Of a stretch of 64,000 nt of DNA, positions 1 to 7,778 are shown one piece after another. Source of the stretch: Paenibacillus xylaniclasticus (GTDB taxonomy: Bacteria; Bacillota; Bacilli; Paenibacillales; Paenibacillaceae). The stretch spans positions 124,001 through 188,000 of the forward strand of contig NZ_BIML01000008.1 in the NCBI RefSeq assembly GCF_004001065.1, read 5' to 3'. The translations under genes and the position numbers were made by a program. Within the stretch, counting starts at the first letter, position 1. Every line of letters starts with the position of its first letter. Below the pieces are notes generated by a model. The model ran no database searches. It had not been told where the DNA came from and worked only from the letters and a program-made list of their open reading frames with translations.

Positions 1-271
1 TATGCATGACATCTTCACAAATCCGGTTAGCCTGGTTCTGTATGTCATCGGCGTATTGTCTGCTGTATTCCACTTCAGCAACGGTGTGTGGGCATTCCTG
101 ATTAGCTGGGGCATTACGATAGGTCCTCGCGCGCAGCGTGTATCGTCTGCAATTTGCATGGGCTTGTTCGTCATTATTTCCGTCCTCTTCCTGCTGTCGA
201 TCACCGCATTCACGGGCGATGACTTCAAAGAAGCGGCATCCGCTGCAGCATCGGCGATTTCGATCGGCTAA
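1..271 (+). CDS. sdhC: Succinate dehydrogenase cytochrome b558 subunit, C-terminal part
   Basis: This is the 3' end of the membrane anchor of complex II; the 5' part lies outside the window. The visible 89 residues hold two hydrophobic helices, one around LVLYVIGVLSAVFHF and one around ICMGLFVIISVLFLL, with a short charged loop (GPRAQR) between them and an alanine-rich tail. In this family the subunit binds haem b and quinone and holds SdhA and SdhB at the inner face of the membrane. The order SdhC-SdhA-SdhB and 51 bp spacing to sdhA show one operon. The identity rests largely on this context plus the recognisable b558-type sequence. Confidence 0.93.
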   Translation, partial: MHDIFTNPVSLVLYVIGVLSAVFHFSNGVWAFLISWGITIGPRAQRVSSAICMGLFVIISVLFLLSITAFTGDDFKEAASAAASAISIG

Positions 272-322
272 TGACCAGCTGGAACTGAACTGAAAGAGAC
301 CCTCGAAAGGAGAGCATTCGAT

Positions 323-2071
323 ATGGCTAAAAATAAAATAATCGTCGTTGGCGGCGGCCTCGCTGGCTTGATGGCGACGATTAAAGCAGCGGAGGCCGGC
401 GTTCACGTCGACCTGTTCTCGCTCGTGCCTGTAAAGCGTTCCCACTCCGTATGTGCGCAAGGCGGCATTAACGGTGCGGTTAATACAAAGGGCGAAGGCG
501 ACTCCCCATGGGAGCACTTCGATGATACGGTATATGGCGGCGACTTCCTCGCGAACCAGCCGCCTGTTAAAGCGATGTGCGACGCAGCGCCAGGCATCAT
601 TCACTTGATGGACCGGATGGGCGTTATGTTCAGCCGTACGCCGGAAGGCTTGCTCGACTTCCGCCGCTTTGGCGGCACGCAATACCATCGTACTGCATTC
701 GCAGGGGCGACGACGGGCCAACAATTGCTTTATGCGCTGGATGAGCAAGTTCGCCGCTGGGAAACAGCGGGCCTTGTTACGAAGTACGAGCATTGGGAAT
801 TCCTCGGCGCAGTACTTGACGACGATGGACACTGCCGCGGTATCGCTGCGCAGAGCCTGCGTTCGATGGAAATTCAGACGATGCGCGCGGACGCTGTCAT
901 TCTTGCGACGGGCGGCCCTGGCATCATCTTCGGTAAAACGACGAACTCGGTCATTAATACGGGTACGGCAGCAAGTGCTGTATACCAACAAGGCGTTCAC
1001 TATGCGAACGGCGAGATGATCCAAATTCACCCTACAGCTATTCCAGGCGACGATAAGAACCGCCTGATGTCGGAATCTGCGCGCGGTGAAGGCGGACGGA
1101 TCTGGACCTATAAAGATGGTAAGCCGTGGTATTTCCTTGAAGAGAAATATCCAGCGTACGGCAACCTTGTTCCACGTGATATCGCGACTCGCGAAATTTT
1201 CAGCGTCTGCGTCGACCAGAAGCTCGGCATTAATGGCGAGAACATGGTATACCTCGACCTGTCGCACAAAGATCCGAAGGAGCTGGACGTTAAGCTCGGC
1301 GGTATTATTGAAATTTACGAGAAGTTTGTTGGGGATGACCCGCGTAAGCTTCCGATGAAAATTTTCCCTGCGGTGCACTACTCGATGGGCGGCATGTGGG
1401 TTGACTACAACCAAATGACGAACATTCCGGGCTTGTTCGCTTGCGGCGAATGTGAATACCAATATCATGGTGCGAACCGTCTCGGCGCGAACTCGCTCCT
1501 GTCCGCTATCTATGGCGGTATGGTGACGGGTCCGAAAGCAGTTGAGTATATCAAAGGTCTGAAGAAATCGGCAGAAGATATTGCTTCGTCCGTATTCGAC
1601 CGCGAGGTCAAACGTCATACGGAGAAATACGAAAGCATTCTGAAGCTGGACGGCACAGAGAATGCTTACAGCCTTCATAAAGAGCTCGGCGAATGGATGA
1701 CGAACAACATGACCGTCGTTCGTTATAATGACCGTTTGCAGCAGACGATTGACAAAATCAAAGAGCTGAAGCAACGCTATAACAACATCAACATTAACGA
1801 TACAGCGAGTTGGAACAATGCAGGTGTTGCGTTCACGCGCCAATTGTGGAATATGTTCGAGCTCGCGGAAGCGATGACGCTTGGAGCGCTGCTGCGTAAC
1901 GAGAGCCGCGGCGCGCACTACAAGCCAGAATTCCCGAACCGTAACGACGAAGATTTCTTGAAAACGACGATTGCGAAATGGACAAAGGATGGTCCGCAAA
2001 TTTCGTATGAAGACGTCGATACGTCGCTCATTAAGCCGCGTAAACGCGACTACTCGAGCAACAAGCATTAA
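323..2071 (+). CDS. sdhA: Succinate dehydrogenase flavoprotein subunit
   Basis: Catalytic subunit of complex II, oxidising succinate to fumarate and passing electrons to SdhB. The 582-aa length is normal for the Bacillus-type enzyme. The N-terminal FAD Rossmann motif is seen as VVGGGLAG (residues 8-15), and His41 in the segment SHSVCAQGG is the expected site of covalent FAD attachment. The active-site segment with HPTAIPG and the arginine-rich region ESARGEGGRIW are present, as is the C-terminal block ending RNESRGAHYKPEFPNR. A good Shine-Dalgarno (AAAGGAGAG) precedes the ATG. It lies between sdhC and sdhB in a TCA-cycle and respiratory-chain operon. Confidence 0.97.
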   Translation: MAKNKIIVVGGGLAGLMATIKAAEAGVHVDLFSLVPVKRSHSVCAQGGINGAVNTKGEGDSPWEHFDDTVYGGDFLANQPPVKAMCDAAPGIIHLMDRMGVMFSRTPEGLLDFRRFGGTQYHRTAFAGATTGQQLLYALDEQVRRWETAGLVTKYEHWEFLGAVLDDDGHCRGIAAQSLRSMEIQTMRADAVILATGGPGIIFGKTTNSVINTGTAASAVYQQGVHYANGEMIQIHPTAIPGDDKNRLMSESARGEGGRIWTYKDGKPWYFLEEKYPAYGNLVPRDIATREIFSVCVDQKLGINGENMVYLDLSHKDPKELDVKLGGIIEIYEKFVGDDPRKLPMKIFPAVHYSMGGMWVDYNQMTNIPGLFACGECEYQYHGANRLGANSLLSAIYGGMVTGPKAVEYIKGLKKSAEDIASSVFDREVKRHTEKYESILKLDGTENAYSLHKELGEWMTNNMTVVRYNDRLQQTIDKIKELKQRYNNININDTASWNNAGVAFTRQLWNMFELAEAMTLGALLRNESRGAHYKPEFPNRNDEDFLKTTIAKWTKDGPQISYEDVDTSLIKPRKRDYSSNKH

Positions 2072-2164
2072 TCTAGGCTGATGCTTGCAAAGTGAATTTT
2101 CTTCATTGGCTGGCTGCTTCCTGCAGCCGCCTATTTAGGCAACACCTATAGGAGGGAAACGACG

Positions 2165-2929
2165 ATGGCGGAAACGACAACAGCAGCCAAAACGGTGAAG
2201 TTGATAATCTCCCGTCAGGACGGTCCGGATTCGGCGCCGTACACGGAAGAATTCGAAGTACCTTACCGCAAAAATATGAACGTTATTAGCGCGTTGATGG
2301 AAATTCAGCGCAATCCGAAGAAAGCCGACGGCAGCAGCACGGCGCCGGTATGCTGGGAATCCAACTGTCTTGAGGAAGTATGTGGTGCTTGCTCGATGGT
2401 TATTAACGGCAAGCCTCGCCAAGCATGCAGCGCGTTGATCGATAAGCTCGAGCAGCCGATTCGCCTTGAGCCGATGCGTACGTTCCCGGTTGTACGTGAC
2501 CTCGTCATTAACCGTGAGCGCATGTTCAACGCTCTGAAACGCGTGAAAGCATGGATTCCGATTGACGGTACGTACGATCTTGGTCCAGGTCCGCGCATGG
2601 CAGAGACGAAGCGCCAATGGGCATATGAACTGTCCAAATGTATGACATGCGGCGTCTGCCTTGAGTCGTGCCCGAACGTTAACGACCGGAGCAGCTTCAT
2701 CGGCCCTGCCGCGATCTCGCAGGCGCGTCTGTTCAACACGCATCCAACGGGCGAAATGCACAAGGAAGAACGTCTGGACGCTCTTATGGAAGACGGCGGC
2801 ATTGAAGGCTGCGGTAACTCGCAAAACTGCGTGCGTGCATGTCCGAAAGGCATTCCGCTTACAACGTCCATTGCGGCGATTAATAAAGAAACGACTAAGC
2901 ATCTCTTCAAGAAATGGCTCGGCATGTAG
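2165..2929 (+). CDS. sdhB: Succinate dehydrogenase iron-sulfur subunit
   Basis: Electron-transfer subunit of complex II with 254 residues. Three cysteine groups are visible in the usual order: an N-terminal 2Fe-2S ferredoxin set (CWESNCLEEVCGAC), then CMTCGVCLESCP and CGNSQNCVRACPKG for the 4Fe-4S and 3Fe-4S centres. AGGAGGG precedes the ATG. The 93-bp gap after sdhA holds a small hairpin but no T-run, so the three genes are probably one transcript, ended by the hairpin at 2950-2990. The C-terminus is short and basic, as usual in the family. Confidence 0.97.
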   Translation: MAETTTAAKTVKLIISRQDGPDSAPYTEEFEVPYRKNMNVISALMEIQRNPKKADGSSTAPVCWESNCLEEVCGACSMVINGKPRQACSALIDKLEQPIRLEPMRTFPVVRDLVINRERMFNALKRVKAWIPIDGTYDLGPGPRMAETKRQWAYELSKCMTCGVCLESCPNVNDRSSFIGPAAISQARLFNTHPTGEMHKEERLDALMEDGGIEGCGNSQNCVRACPKGIPLTTSIAAINKETTKHLFKKWLGM

Positions 2930-2949
2930 TTGCTGCTGGCTAACTGAAG

Positions 2950-2990
2950 ACTGCCTCTATGCCGATTGGCTGGAGGCAGTTTTTGTTTTG
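2950..2990 (+). terminator. Terminator of the sdhCAB operon
   Basis: ACTGCCTC pairs with GAGGCAGT around a 15-nt loop and is followed by TTTTTGTTTT. It stands 20 bp after the sdhB stop. Confidence 0.8.
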
Positions 2991-3012
2991 ATTTGCGGGG
3001 GATAGTGTAGGG

Positions 3013-3526
3013 GAGGCGGATATCCGCTGCGTGGCAGATCATTCTTCCGATCGCTGTTGTTTTCGGATTGTTCTGATCCAATAAGACCGCCCAGAGGTAA
3101 CAATCCGAAAACAAAGGCGACCGCTGCCGCTTCTCCAGAATGATCCGCCCCTCCGCTCTCTCGCCCCCGCCCAAACACTCCCGCACTCGGCATCGACTGC
3201 CTGTCTCGCTGGTGGGGGAGAGATGCCTCGTACGCGCTTCTCCTACTCGGCTAGTGGGAATCGCTGGTGAAGCAGATATCCGCTGCGTGGCAGATCATTC
3301 TTCCGATCGCTGTTGTTTTCGGATTGTTCTGATCCAATAAGACCGCCCAGAGGTAACAATCCGAAAACAAAGGCGACCGCTGCCGCTTCTCCAGAATGTT
3401 CTGCCCCTCCGCTTTCGCACCTCCTCCAAAACAAACCTCACGCTCGGCATCAACTACCTGCCTCGCTGGTGGGGAGAGATGCCTCGTATGTGCTTCGCCT
3501 ACTCGGCTGGTGGGAGTCGCTGCGCG
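3013..3526. repeat. Two tandem copies of a 256-bp palindromic intergenic repeat
   Basis: The block 3019-3142 recurs at 3275-3398 with no visible difference over 124 bp, an offset of exactly 256 bp. The flanking 130 bp (about 3143-3274 and 3399-3526) is the same sequence diverged by substitutions and small indels. Within each unit TGTTTTCGGATTGTT and AACAATCCGAAAACA form a perfect 15-bp stem around a 26-nt loop (copy 1 about 3055-3110, copy 2 about 3311-3366). The stem extends outward through further partly paired sequence to GGCAGATCATTCT/AGAATGATCCGCC in copy 1. No start with a ribosome site fits the frames across it. I recall similar sequences scattered between genes in Paenibacillus genomes; that is memory, not a search. 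Confidence 0.8.
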
Positions 3527-4028
3527 GAGAATTTGGCGGTCGATGTTCGTTGCGGAACAGAAAATGGTTTTTTATTTCCCGGGAAAGTATTTGTTCATTA
3601 TTCGGACCTAATTTCTGTACTGCGTACAATAATTTGGTTATTAATGAATGATGAGCTGAAGAAGCCTGCATAAAGTGCAGCTATTCTGCTTAAGAATCAC
3701 AATTTCACCAAAATCGAAGCCGAATTGCAGTATATGCATGAATTTATTCAAAAGCGAACAAAGGAGTTGAAGAAGCTTGCACGAAGTACAGCATTTATTG
3801 CAAGAGCTAATCACTCTTCGACAATGATACCGAAGCGCTTTATTCTACTCTCTGGCAGAAATTTAGCACGAGAGTCTGCACAAAGTAAAGTCATTTCGTG
3901 TATGAATGCGACTTTCTAGTTAGAGTTAGTCTGCGCTTTACGCTGTTAATTGTAGTATGGTAACCTCTTAGTAGTCGGGATGTGATATATCGCGGATTAG
4001 CGCAGTTAACGTAGGGAGGCAAAGTCGG
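3527..4028. other. Gene-free AT-rich stretch with short dispersed motifs
   Basis: No convincing coding frame is seen. The only long frame (3725-3919) has no ribosome site and no recognisable sequence. Three related 15-mers of the form CTGCA-N5-TGCAG occur at 3666-3680, 3777-3791 and 3876-3890. A GGGAGGC ribosome site at the right edge belongs to the next gene. Confidence 0.55.
3666..3890 (+). repeat. Three copies of a 15-mer, CTGCAYNAAGTGCAG-like
   Basis: CTGCATAAAGTGCAG (3666), TTGCACGAAGTACAG (3777) and CTGCACAAAGTAAAG (3876) share the same spacing and polarity. The first two are preceded by GAAGAAGC and followed by a similar CNATTTAT/CTATTCT tail. Further members are at 28324-28338, 61523-61537 and 61574-61588, all between genes. 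Several copies are imperfect palindromes. Confidence 0.5.
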
Positions 4029-4388
4029 ATGGTAACCTATGAATCGGTTAAGGCATATTGCTTGGGTAAGCGAGGGGCGCAGGAGACGTATCCGTTCGGG
4101 CCAGAACCGTTTGTTGCGAAAGTGTGCGGTAAAATGTTCGCGCTTGTGTCAGAGGGGAGCGTGTCATTGAAATGTGATCCAGTGATTGCCCTTAACTTAC
4201 GGGAACAGAATCCTGCCGTAAAGCCGGGATATCATATGAACAAGAAGCATTGGAATACAGTCTCGTTTGTTCCGGAGTTGAGTGAGGATGAACTGAATGA
4301 TATGATCGACCATTCTTACGATCTGGTCGTTAGAAGCTTAACGAAGGCACAGCGGGAACAGCTTCAAGCATCGCTTGTGCAGTCATAA
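4029..4388 (+). CDS. MmcQ/YjbR family protein
   Basis: A 119-aa protein of the MmcQ/YjbR (CyaY-like fold) family. The family hallmarks are seen: the start motif YPFGPEPFVAKVCGKMFALV (residues 18-37), the segment SLKCDPVIALNLREQ and PGYHMNKKHWNTV, followed by the C-terminal SYDLVVRSL helix. Members are called DNA-binding from the structure of one homologue, but their biological role is not established. The ATG follows GGGAGGC by 8 nt. The next gene begins 24 bp downstream and may be co-transcribed. Confidence 0.85.
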   Translation: MVTYESVKAYCLGKRGAQETYPFGPEPFVAKVCGKMFALVSEGSVSLKCDPVIALNLREQNPAVKPGYHMNKKHWNTVSFVPELSEDELNDMIDHSYDLVVRSLTKAQREQLQASLVQS

Positions 4389-4412
4389 CGATAAGGAAAG
4401 GAATGCAGTATA

Positions 4413-4682
4413 ATGGCCAAGAAACAAGCAAAAGGGCGACAGCACAATACAGCGTCAATGACGCCGTCAGATAAGCCGGCAACATTAAAGGATTTACTTG
4501 GCGCAGATGTACTACAGAAGCTGAAACAGCAGCAGGAGCAGTTGAAGGATGAAGAGGAGAAGCGTCGGGAAGAGCAGCGCATTCAAGCTGAAGCGGCACG
4601 GAAGGCGGAGCAGAAGCGTCTAGATAATGACTTCGAATATTTGCTGAACAACAGCAGTATGGACTGGCGCAAGCACAAATAG
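4413..4682 (+). CDS. YqkE-like (DUF3886) small charged protein
   Basis: An 89-aa, very charged protein. It starts with MAKKQAKGRQ, has a short conserved-looking segment DKPATLKDLLGADVLQKL (residues 21-38), then a long predicted coiled-coil helix rich in K, E, Q and R (38-72), and ends in NSSMDWRKHK. This matches the Bacillus YqkE/DUF3886 pattern; no function is known. The gene sits directly after the MmcQ-like gene, and a strong hairpin follows at 4700. Confidence 0.75.
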   Translation: MAKKQAKGRQHNTASMTPSDKPATLKDLLGADVLQKLKQQQEQLKDEEEKRREEQRIQAEAARKAEQKRLDNDFEYLLNNSSMDWRKHK

Positions 4683-4699
4683 ATATTAGCAAGCAGAGA

Positions 4700-4752
4700 A
4701 GAAGCCTGCGGCCAATGCATGAACAATCATGCATTGGCTGCAGGCTTCTTGT
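4700..4752. terminator. Long bidirectional hairpin between convergent genes
   Basis: AGAAGCCTGC-GGCCAATGCATG pairs with CATGCATTGGC-TGCAGGCTTCT around a 6-nt loop, a stem of over 20 bp with one bulge. It separates the yqkE-like gene (plus) from the HxlR gene (minus) and probably ends both. Confidence 0.7.
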
Positions 4753-4764
4753 ATTGGGGAGAGA

Positions 4765-5082
4765 TTACATCCATTTCTCTCCCCAATTTTGAATCGATTG
4801 GATGACAGGCTCGAGATCACGACCCTTATCCGTTAATTCATATTCAATTCTAACCGGCATTTCCGGATAGACATTGCGTTTGACGATATCGGTTGCTTCC
4901 AGCTCCTTCATGCGGTCGGTCAGCATCTTGTCGCTCATGTCTGGAATTTGTTCTTTCATTTCCTTGAAACGTTTCGGTCCGCCAAGCAGCACCCGAATGA
5001 TCAGGCCTGTCCATTTCTTGCCGAGCAGTTCGGCGGCGGATTCGTATTTCGGGCACATCCTCGAGTAATCCAACCGTATCAC
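4765..5082 (-). CDS. HxlR-family winged-helix regulator
   Basis: A 105-aa regulator of the HxlR/DUF24 family. The pattern CPKYESAAELLGKKWTGLII (residues 10-29) is the family start, with Cys10 in the position where redox- or aldehyde-sensing members carry a reactive cysteine. LLGGPKRFKEMKEQIPDMSDKMLTDRMKELE is the helix-turn-helix and IEYELTDKGRDL the wing. The usual target is a neighbouring divergent gene, but 340 bp without a matching partner separates it from the next gene. A promoter with an overlapping palindrome lies just upstream, so autoregulation is likely. Confidence 0.9.
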   Translation of the reverse strand: MIRLDYSRMCPKYESAAELLGKKWTGLIIRVLLGGPKRFKEMKEQIPDMSDKMLTDRMKELEATDIVKRNVYPEMPVRIEYELTDKGRDLEPVIQSIQNWGEKWM

Positions 5083-5098
5083 CCCTTCTCTGTCGTAT

Positions 5099-5127
5099 AT
5101 TGTACCATATGGTCTAAGGAAAGGTAA
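5099..5127 (-). promoter_or_regulatory. hxlR promoter with palindromic operator
   Basis: Read on the minus strand: -35 TTACCT (5122-5127), a 17-nt spacer and -10 TACAAT (5099-5104). The perfect 10-bp palindrome ACCATATGGT (5104-5113) sits against the -10 box, where a bound dimer would block polymerase. Assigning it to HxlR is inference. Confidence 0.55.
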
Positions 5128-5422
5128 GGTATACGGGACTATGGCACGTTCTCAGTTGTTTATATGCTTAATTTAATTGAGGAGATAAATAATTGTAGAT
5201 TCCTCACTGATTTGTATTGAACTCGTACGCTATGTAACGCCTCACCATTGTATGTTGTTGATGTAAGGAAGAAACAAAAATACATATCAGTCTATATGAA
5301 TCTAGGCAAATCGTAGGTTGGTTCTAAATAGCAATTGAAGTATAATAGGCTCAGCGGCATTGACGGCATTAGCTGGTCATTCAGCGACATCATGACAGGA
5401 TTGAGAGGTAATCCTTACGGAA
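5128..5422. other. Intergenic region, nothing recognised
   Basis: AT-rich sequence between hxlR and the DUF695/RraB gene. No small ORF with a ribosome site, hairpin with T-run or repeat was recognised apart from the GAGAGG ribosome site of the next gene at the right end. Confidence 0.5.
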
Positions 5423-6253
5423 ATGACAGGAGTAGACTGGGGATTTTTTGAACGGAAAACGAATAGCGAGCATTTGCGATTGCTTGTCAATTCTGGATAT
5501 AAAGCTGTTTATCCGATCGAATCATTCGACGAGCTGCTCTCGGTTACGGTAAACGTCTACCGACTGTCGCACAGCGGCAAGCGAAGAACTGAAGCCGTGC
5601 TCGAGCTTGAAAACTGGGCGGCCCGCTTGGAACAGGTGATGTCCGGATCAGGTGAGCATTATTATGTCGGCCGGCTCCATACGGAGACTAGGCTGGAATT
5701 CTACTACTATGTGCGAAGTGATTATGACGACAGTATGCTGAAGACGCTTCTTCGGCAGAATACGGATATTCGCGCACAGCTGTACAGGAAGCCAGATCCG
5801 GAATGGGATTTCTATAAATTTATGCTGCCCGACGACAGGGAACAGCTTCTTATTCATAATGCGCAGATGGTATATGCACTTGCACATCATGGCGATCGCA
5901 TTGATCGTCAGCGGACAGTATATCATTGGCTTCTGTTTCGGCATAACGATGACCGTATCGGGATCAAACAGACGCTTGAGCATCTCGGATATCGGATTGA
6001 GGAAGGCAAGAGCGGAGAGCCGGAGCCGGATTATCCGTATCCGCTCGTCATTAGCAGACAGGATGATGTGAAGCTGGACACGCTCAACCGACGGGTAGAT
6101 GAGTTGTACTGGCTGCTAGTGGGCAAAGAGGGCAAATATGACGGGTGGGGTTCAGCGATGAAGCTGTCTGCAACCGCGCGTTGTAAGGCGTTTTTTCGCC
6201 GAATCTTGGGTAATTCTATGAATAGCAAGAGGAGCGGTTCTTGGAAACCGTAA
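5423..6253 (+). CDS. DUF695 plus RraB-like domain protein
   Basis: A 276-aa cytoplasmic protein. The N-terminal half, with HYYVGRLHTETRLEFYYYVRS (about 79-99), fits DUF695. The segment after residue 118, PEWDFYKFMLPDDREQL, then ALAHHGDRIDRQRTVYHWLLF and LEHLGYRIEE, fits the RraB (regulator of ribonuclease E, COG3076) fold. RraB modulates RNase E in gammaproteobacteria. Here the RNase link is only by fold, so the target is unknown. The tail after residue 210 is basic and unrelated. The gene stands alone, ended by the terminator at 6257. Confidence 0.7.
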   Translation: MTGVDWGFFERKTNSEHLRLLVNSGYKAVYPIESFDELLSVTVNVYRLSHSGKRRTEAVLELENWAARLEQVMSGSGEHYYVGRLHTETRLEFYYYVRSDYDDSMLKTLLRQNTDIRAQLYRKPDPEWDFYKFMLPDDREQLLIHNAQMVYALAHHGDRIDRQRTVYHWLLFRHNDDRIGIKQTLEHLGYRIEEGKSGEPEPDYPYPLVISRQDDVKLDTLNRRVDELYWLLVGKEGKYDGWGSAMKLSATARCKAFFRRILGNSMNSKRSGSWKP

Positions 6254-6256
6254 TAG

Positions 6257-6293
6257 ACGGTCTTTCTGCATGTGCGGAAGGACCGTTTTTTTT
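6257..6293 (+). terminator. Terminator after the DUF695/RraB-like gene
   Basis: ACGGTCTTT and AAGGACCGT pair around CTGCATGTGCGG and are followed by TTTTTTTT. Confidence 0.85.
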
Positions 6294-6712
6294 GTCTAAT
6301 AGGATAGAAATATCAATATGACTTCGATTGAATAATAATTTGGTCTTATAACTATAGTCATCCTTTCTAATCAAGAAGATAAGGTTATTGAAACAAAATA
6401 GGAATTTGTATTATCGGTTCCTTGACTTACAATAAATACATAAGTAGACTTGATTGTAATAGATTAAAATTTTTTCATAATGTACCAAAGACAATCAGGT
6501 TCTGCCGCATTTCACAAGAGACCAATGACGAGAGGGAGGGATAGATGACGTACTTGGAGACGCGGTAAGTCTGGTTAATTTTTTTTTATTTTGAAACGAT
6601 AGTGCCCAGTAGAAAATATTCGATCTGATGAGCCAATATGAATTCGGAATGATGGTTAACGAAAGGCTGGCATGGTCGGAATTTAGTGATTAGTACCTCG
6701 CAGGAGGAGGAA
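6294..6712 (+). other. AT-rich leader region of the lantibiotic island
   Basis: About 420 bp, visibly more AT-rich than its surroundings. A 7-codon reading frame (ATG at 6545, stop ending 6568, MTYLETR) follows a strong GAGGGAGGG site and is itself followed by a T-rich stretch (TTTTTTTTTATTTT, about 6578-6591). It could be a leader peptide, an attenuator or chance. No larger gene was recognised. Confidence 0.35.
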
Positions 6713-6973
6713 ATGGCTTCGTAGTCCGAATCTTCGGTTGTAGTAACTGAAGGTATCAGAGGCCTTTGTTGGAACATCACCAAATATGGAATAAAGGACA
6801 GCTGGCGCAGGTGGTACGGCATTTGTATCAGTACGATGTCGACAGCAGGGGCAAAGATTCATCGGATTATGGAAGCGGCATCTGAAATGTATACAAGGCA
6901 GTATGCCATCAACCACATTAACCAAGAAGTAAATAAGAACCGAGGTGGAGCTTGTGCTGGCACACCATTATAG
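6713..6973 (+). pseudogene. Small ORF interrupted by an in-frame amber codon
   Basis: GGAGGAGGAA is followed by ATG (6713), two sense codons and TAG (6722-6724). The same frame then stays open for 82 codons to TAG at 6971-6973. The open part is rich in aromatic and basic residues (GLCWNITKYGIKDSWRRWYG, then STMSTAGAK) and ends GGACAGTPL. It overlaps the GTG start of the LuxR-type gene by 29 bp, as expected of a translationally coupled pair. I do not recognise the family. It may be a small gene inactivated at codon 4, a sequencing error, or a three-codon leader with a chance open frame behind it. Position in front of a bacteriocin regulator suggests a peptide of the same system, but that is inference. 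Confidence 0.4.
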
Positions 6974-7574
6974 TTCAATGATCATTATGAGGCAAGGAAC
7001 GCTGCTCTTCGGATTTAAGTTTATGATTGAGCAATTTCATTTCATCAATAAGGTTATGACAAGCGATCGCATTGATCGAGAGGAGCTTGTCAATTGCCGG
7101 CCTAGTATTCTTCTAGTTGAAAGCGTTCTATTGAGTCAATCGTTAGAGCTCATACATGAGTTGAAGCAGTATAGGATCATTAATCATGTCATCGCATTGT
7201 ACGAGCGGGAAGAAGCAGTGGCGGTTGAAGATTATTGGAATTCCGGAATTGTCAGCTATCTCCCGACCTATTCTACTCAACAACAGTTGATGGTTGCAAT
7301 GGAGGGGGAGCTATGCGGCTTCTCTGTTCTCCCTACACGGATGGCGGAACTGGTTGAGCTACGCAATGCATCTTCGGATGTACAGGCGAGCTTGACAATG
7401 TCGGAGCGGAATGTGTTGGAGCAGGTAGCAGGCGGCTGCACGAACAAGGAAATAGCAACGAGCATGCATCTTAGCGTGCGAACGATTGAGACGTATTTAA
7501 GTAAAATATATCGCAAGTTGGGAGCAAGGAATCGAGTAGAAGCAGTTGCGAAATATTGGCAGTCTCCTGTTTAA
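6945..7574 (+). CDS. Orphan LuxR-type regulator with degenerate receiver
   Basis: A 209-aa protein whose C-terminal 65 residues are a clear LuxR/FixJ helix-turn-helix (LTMSERNVLEQVAGGCTNKEIA then SVRTIETYLSKIYRKLGARNR). The N-terminal part follows the fold of a response-regulator receiver but lacks the chemistry: the acidic pair after strand 1 is HH (LVLAHHY, residues 3-9), and the phosphoacceptor position in SILLVES is Glu59. No sensor kinase is adjacent. GTG 6945 is preferred because it keeps the strand-1 segment; ATG 6978 is the alternative. It faces the lantibiotic genes and is their probable regulator. Confidence 0.75.
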   Translation: MELVLAHHYSSMIIMRQGTLLFGFKFMIEQFHFINKVMTSDRIDREELVNCRPSILLVESVLLSQSLELIHELKQYRIINHVIALYEREEAVAVEDYWNSGIVSYLPTYSTQQQLMVAMEGELCGFSVLPTRMAELVELRNASSDVQASLTMSERNVLEQVAGGCTNKEIATSMHLSVRTIETYLSKIYRKLGARNRVEAVAKYWQSPV

Positions 7575-7646
7575 ATGAAGTCTGTAGGTATGTATTTGGA
7601 AAGTAGTGGAACATACAGACGTTCATCCCTTTCTTCTTCGTTCAAA

Positions 7647-7682
7647 ATGTGGAAAACCACATGGAAATGTGTGGATGTCCAC
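7647..7682. promoter_or_regulatory. Pair of palindromes upstream of lanA2, candidate operator
   Basis: ATGTGGAAAACCACAT (7647-7662) and GTGGATGTCCAC (7671-7682) are two palindromes with the same GTGG/CCAC arms. Their centres are 22 bp apart, about two helical turns, and lie about 115 bp before the lanA2 start. The arrangement suits a cooperative dimer pair, plausibly the neighbouring LuxR-type protein. No confident -35/-10 pair was fixed; a TTGACA is at 7715-7720 without a good -10. Confidence 0.45.
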
Positions 7683-7778
7683 GATATTCGACAAGTTAAT
7701 TGCTTGTTACGATATTGACAACAGATTGTTAATGGTGAACGGAGTAAAGTACGAATCGTGAAAGGAGGTGAACAACTA

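Noticed and set aside
2135-3186. Long minus-strand frames across sdhB and the repeat region
   Set aside because: They lie antisense to sdhB, and the part over the repeats translates the palindromic element itself. Similar translated-repeat proteins are likely annotation artefacts.
3725-3919. 64-codon plus-strand frame
   Set aside because: No ribosome site, no family resemblance, and it spans the dispersed 15-mers.
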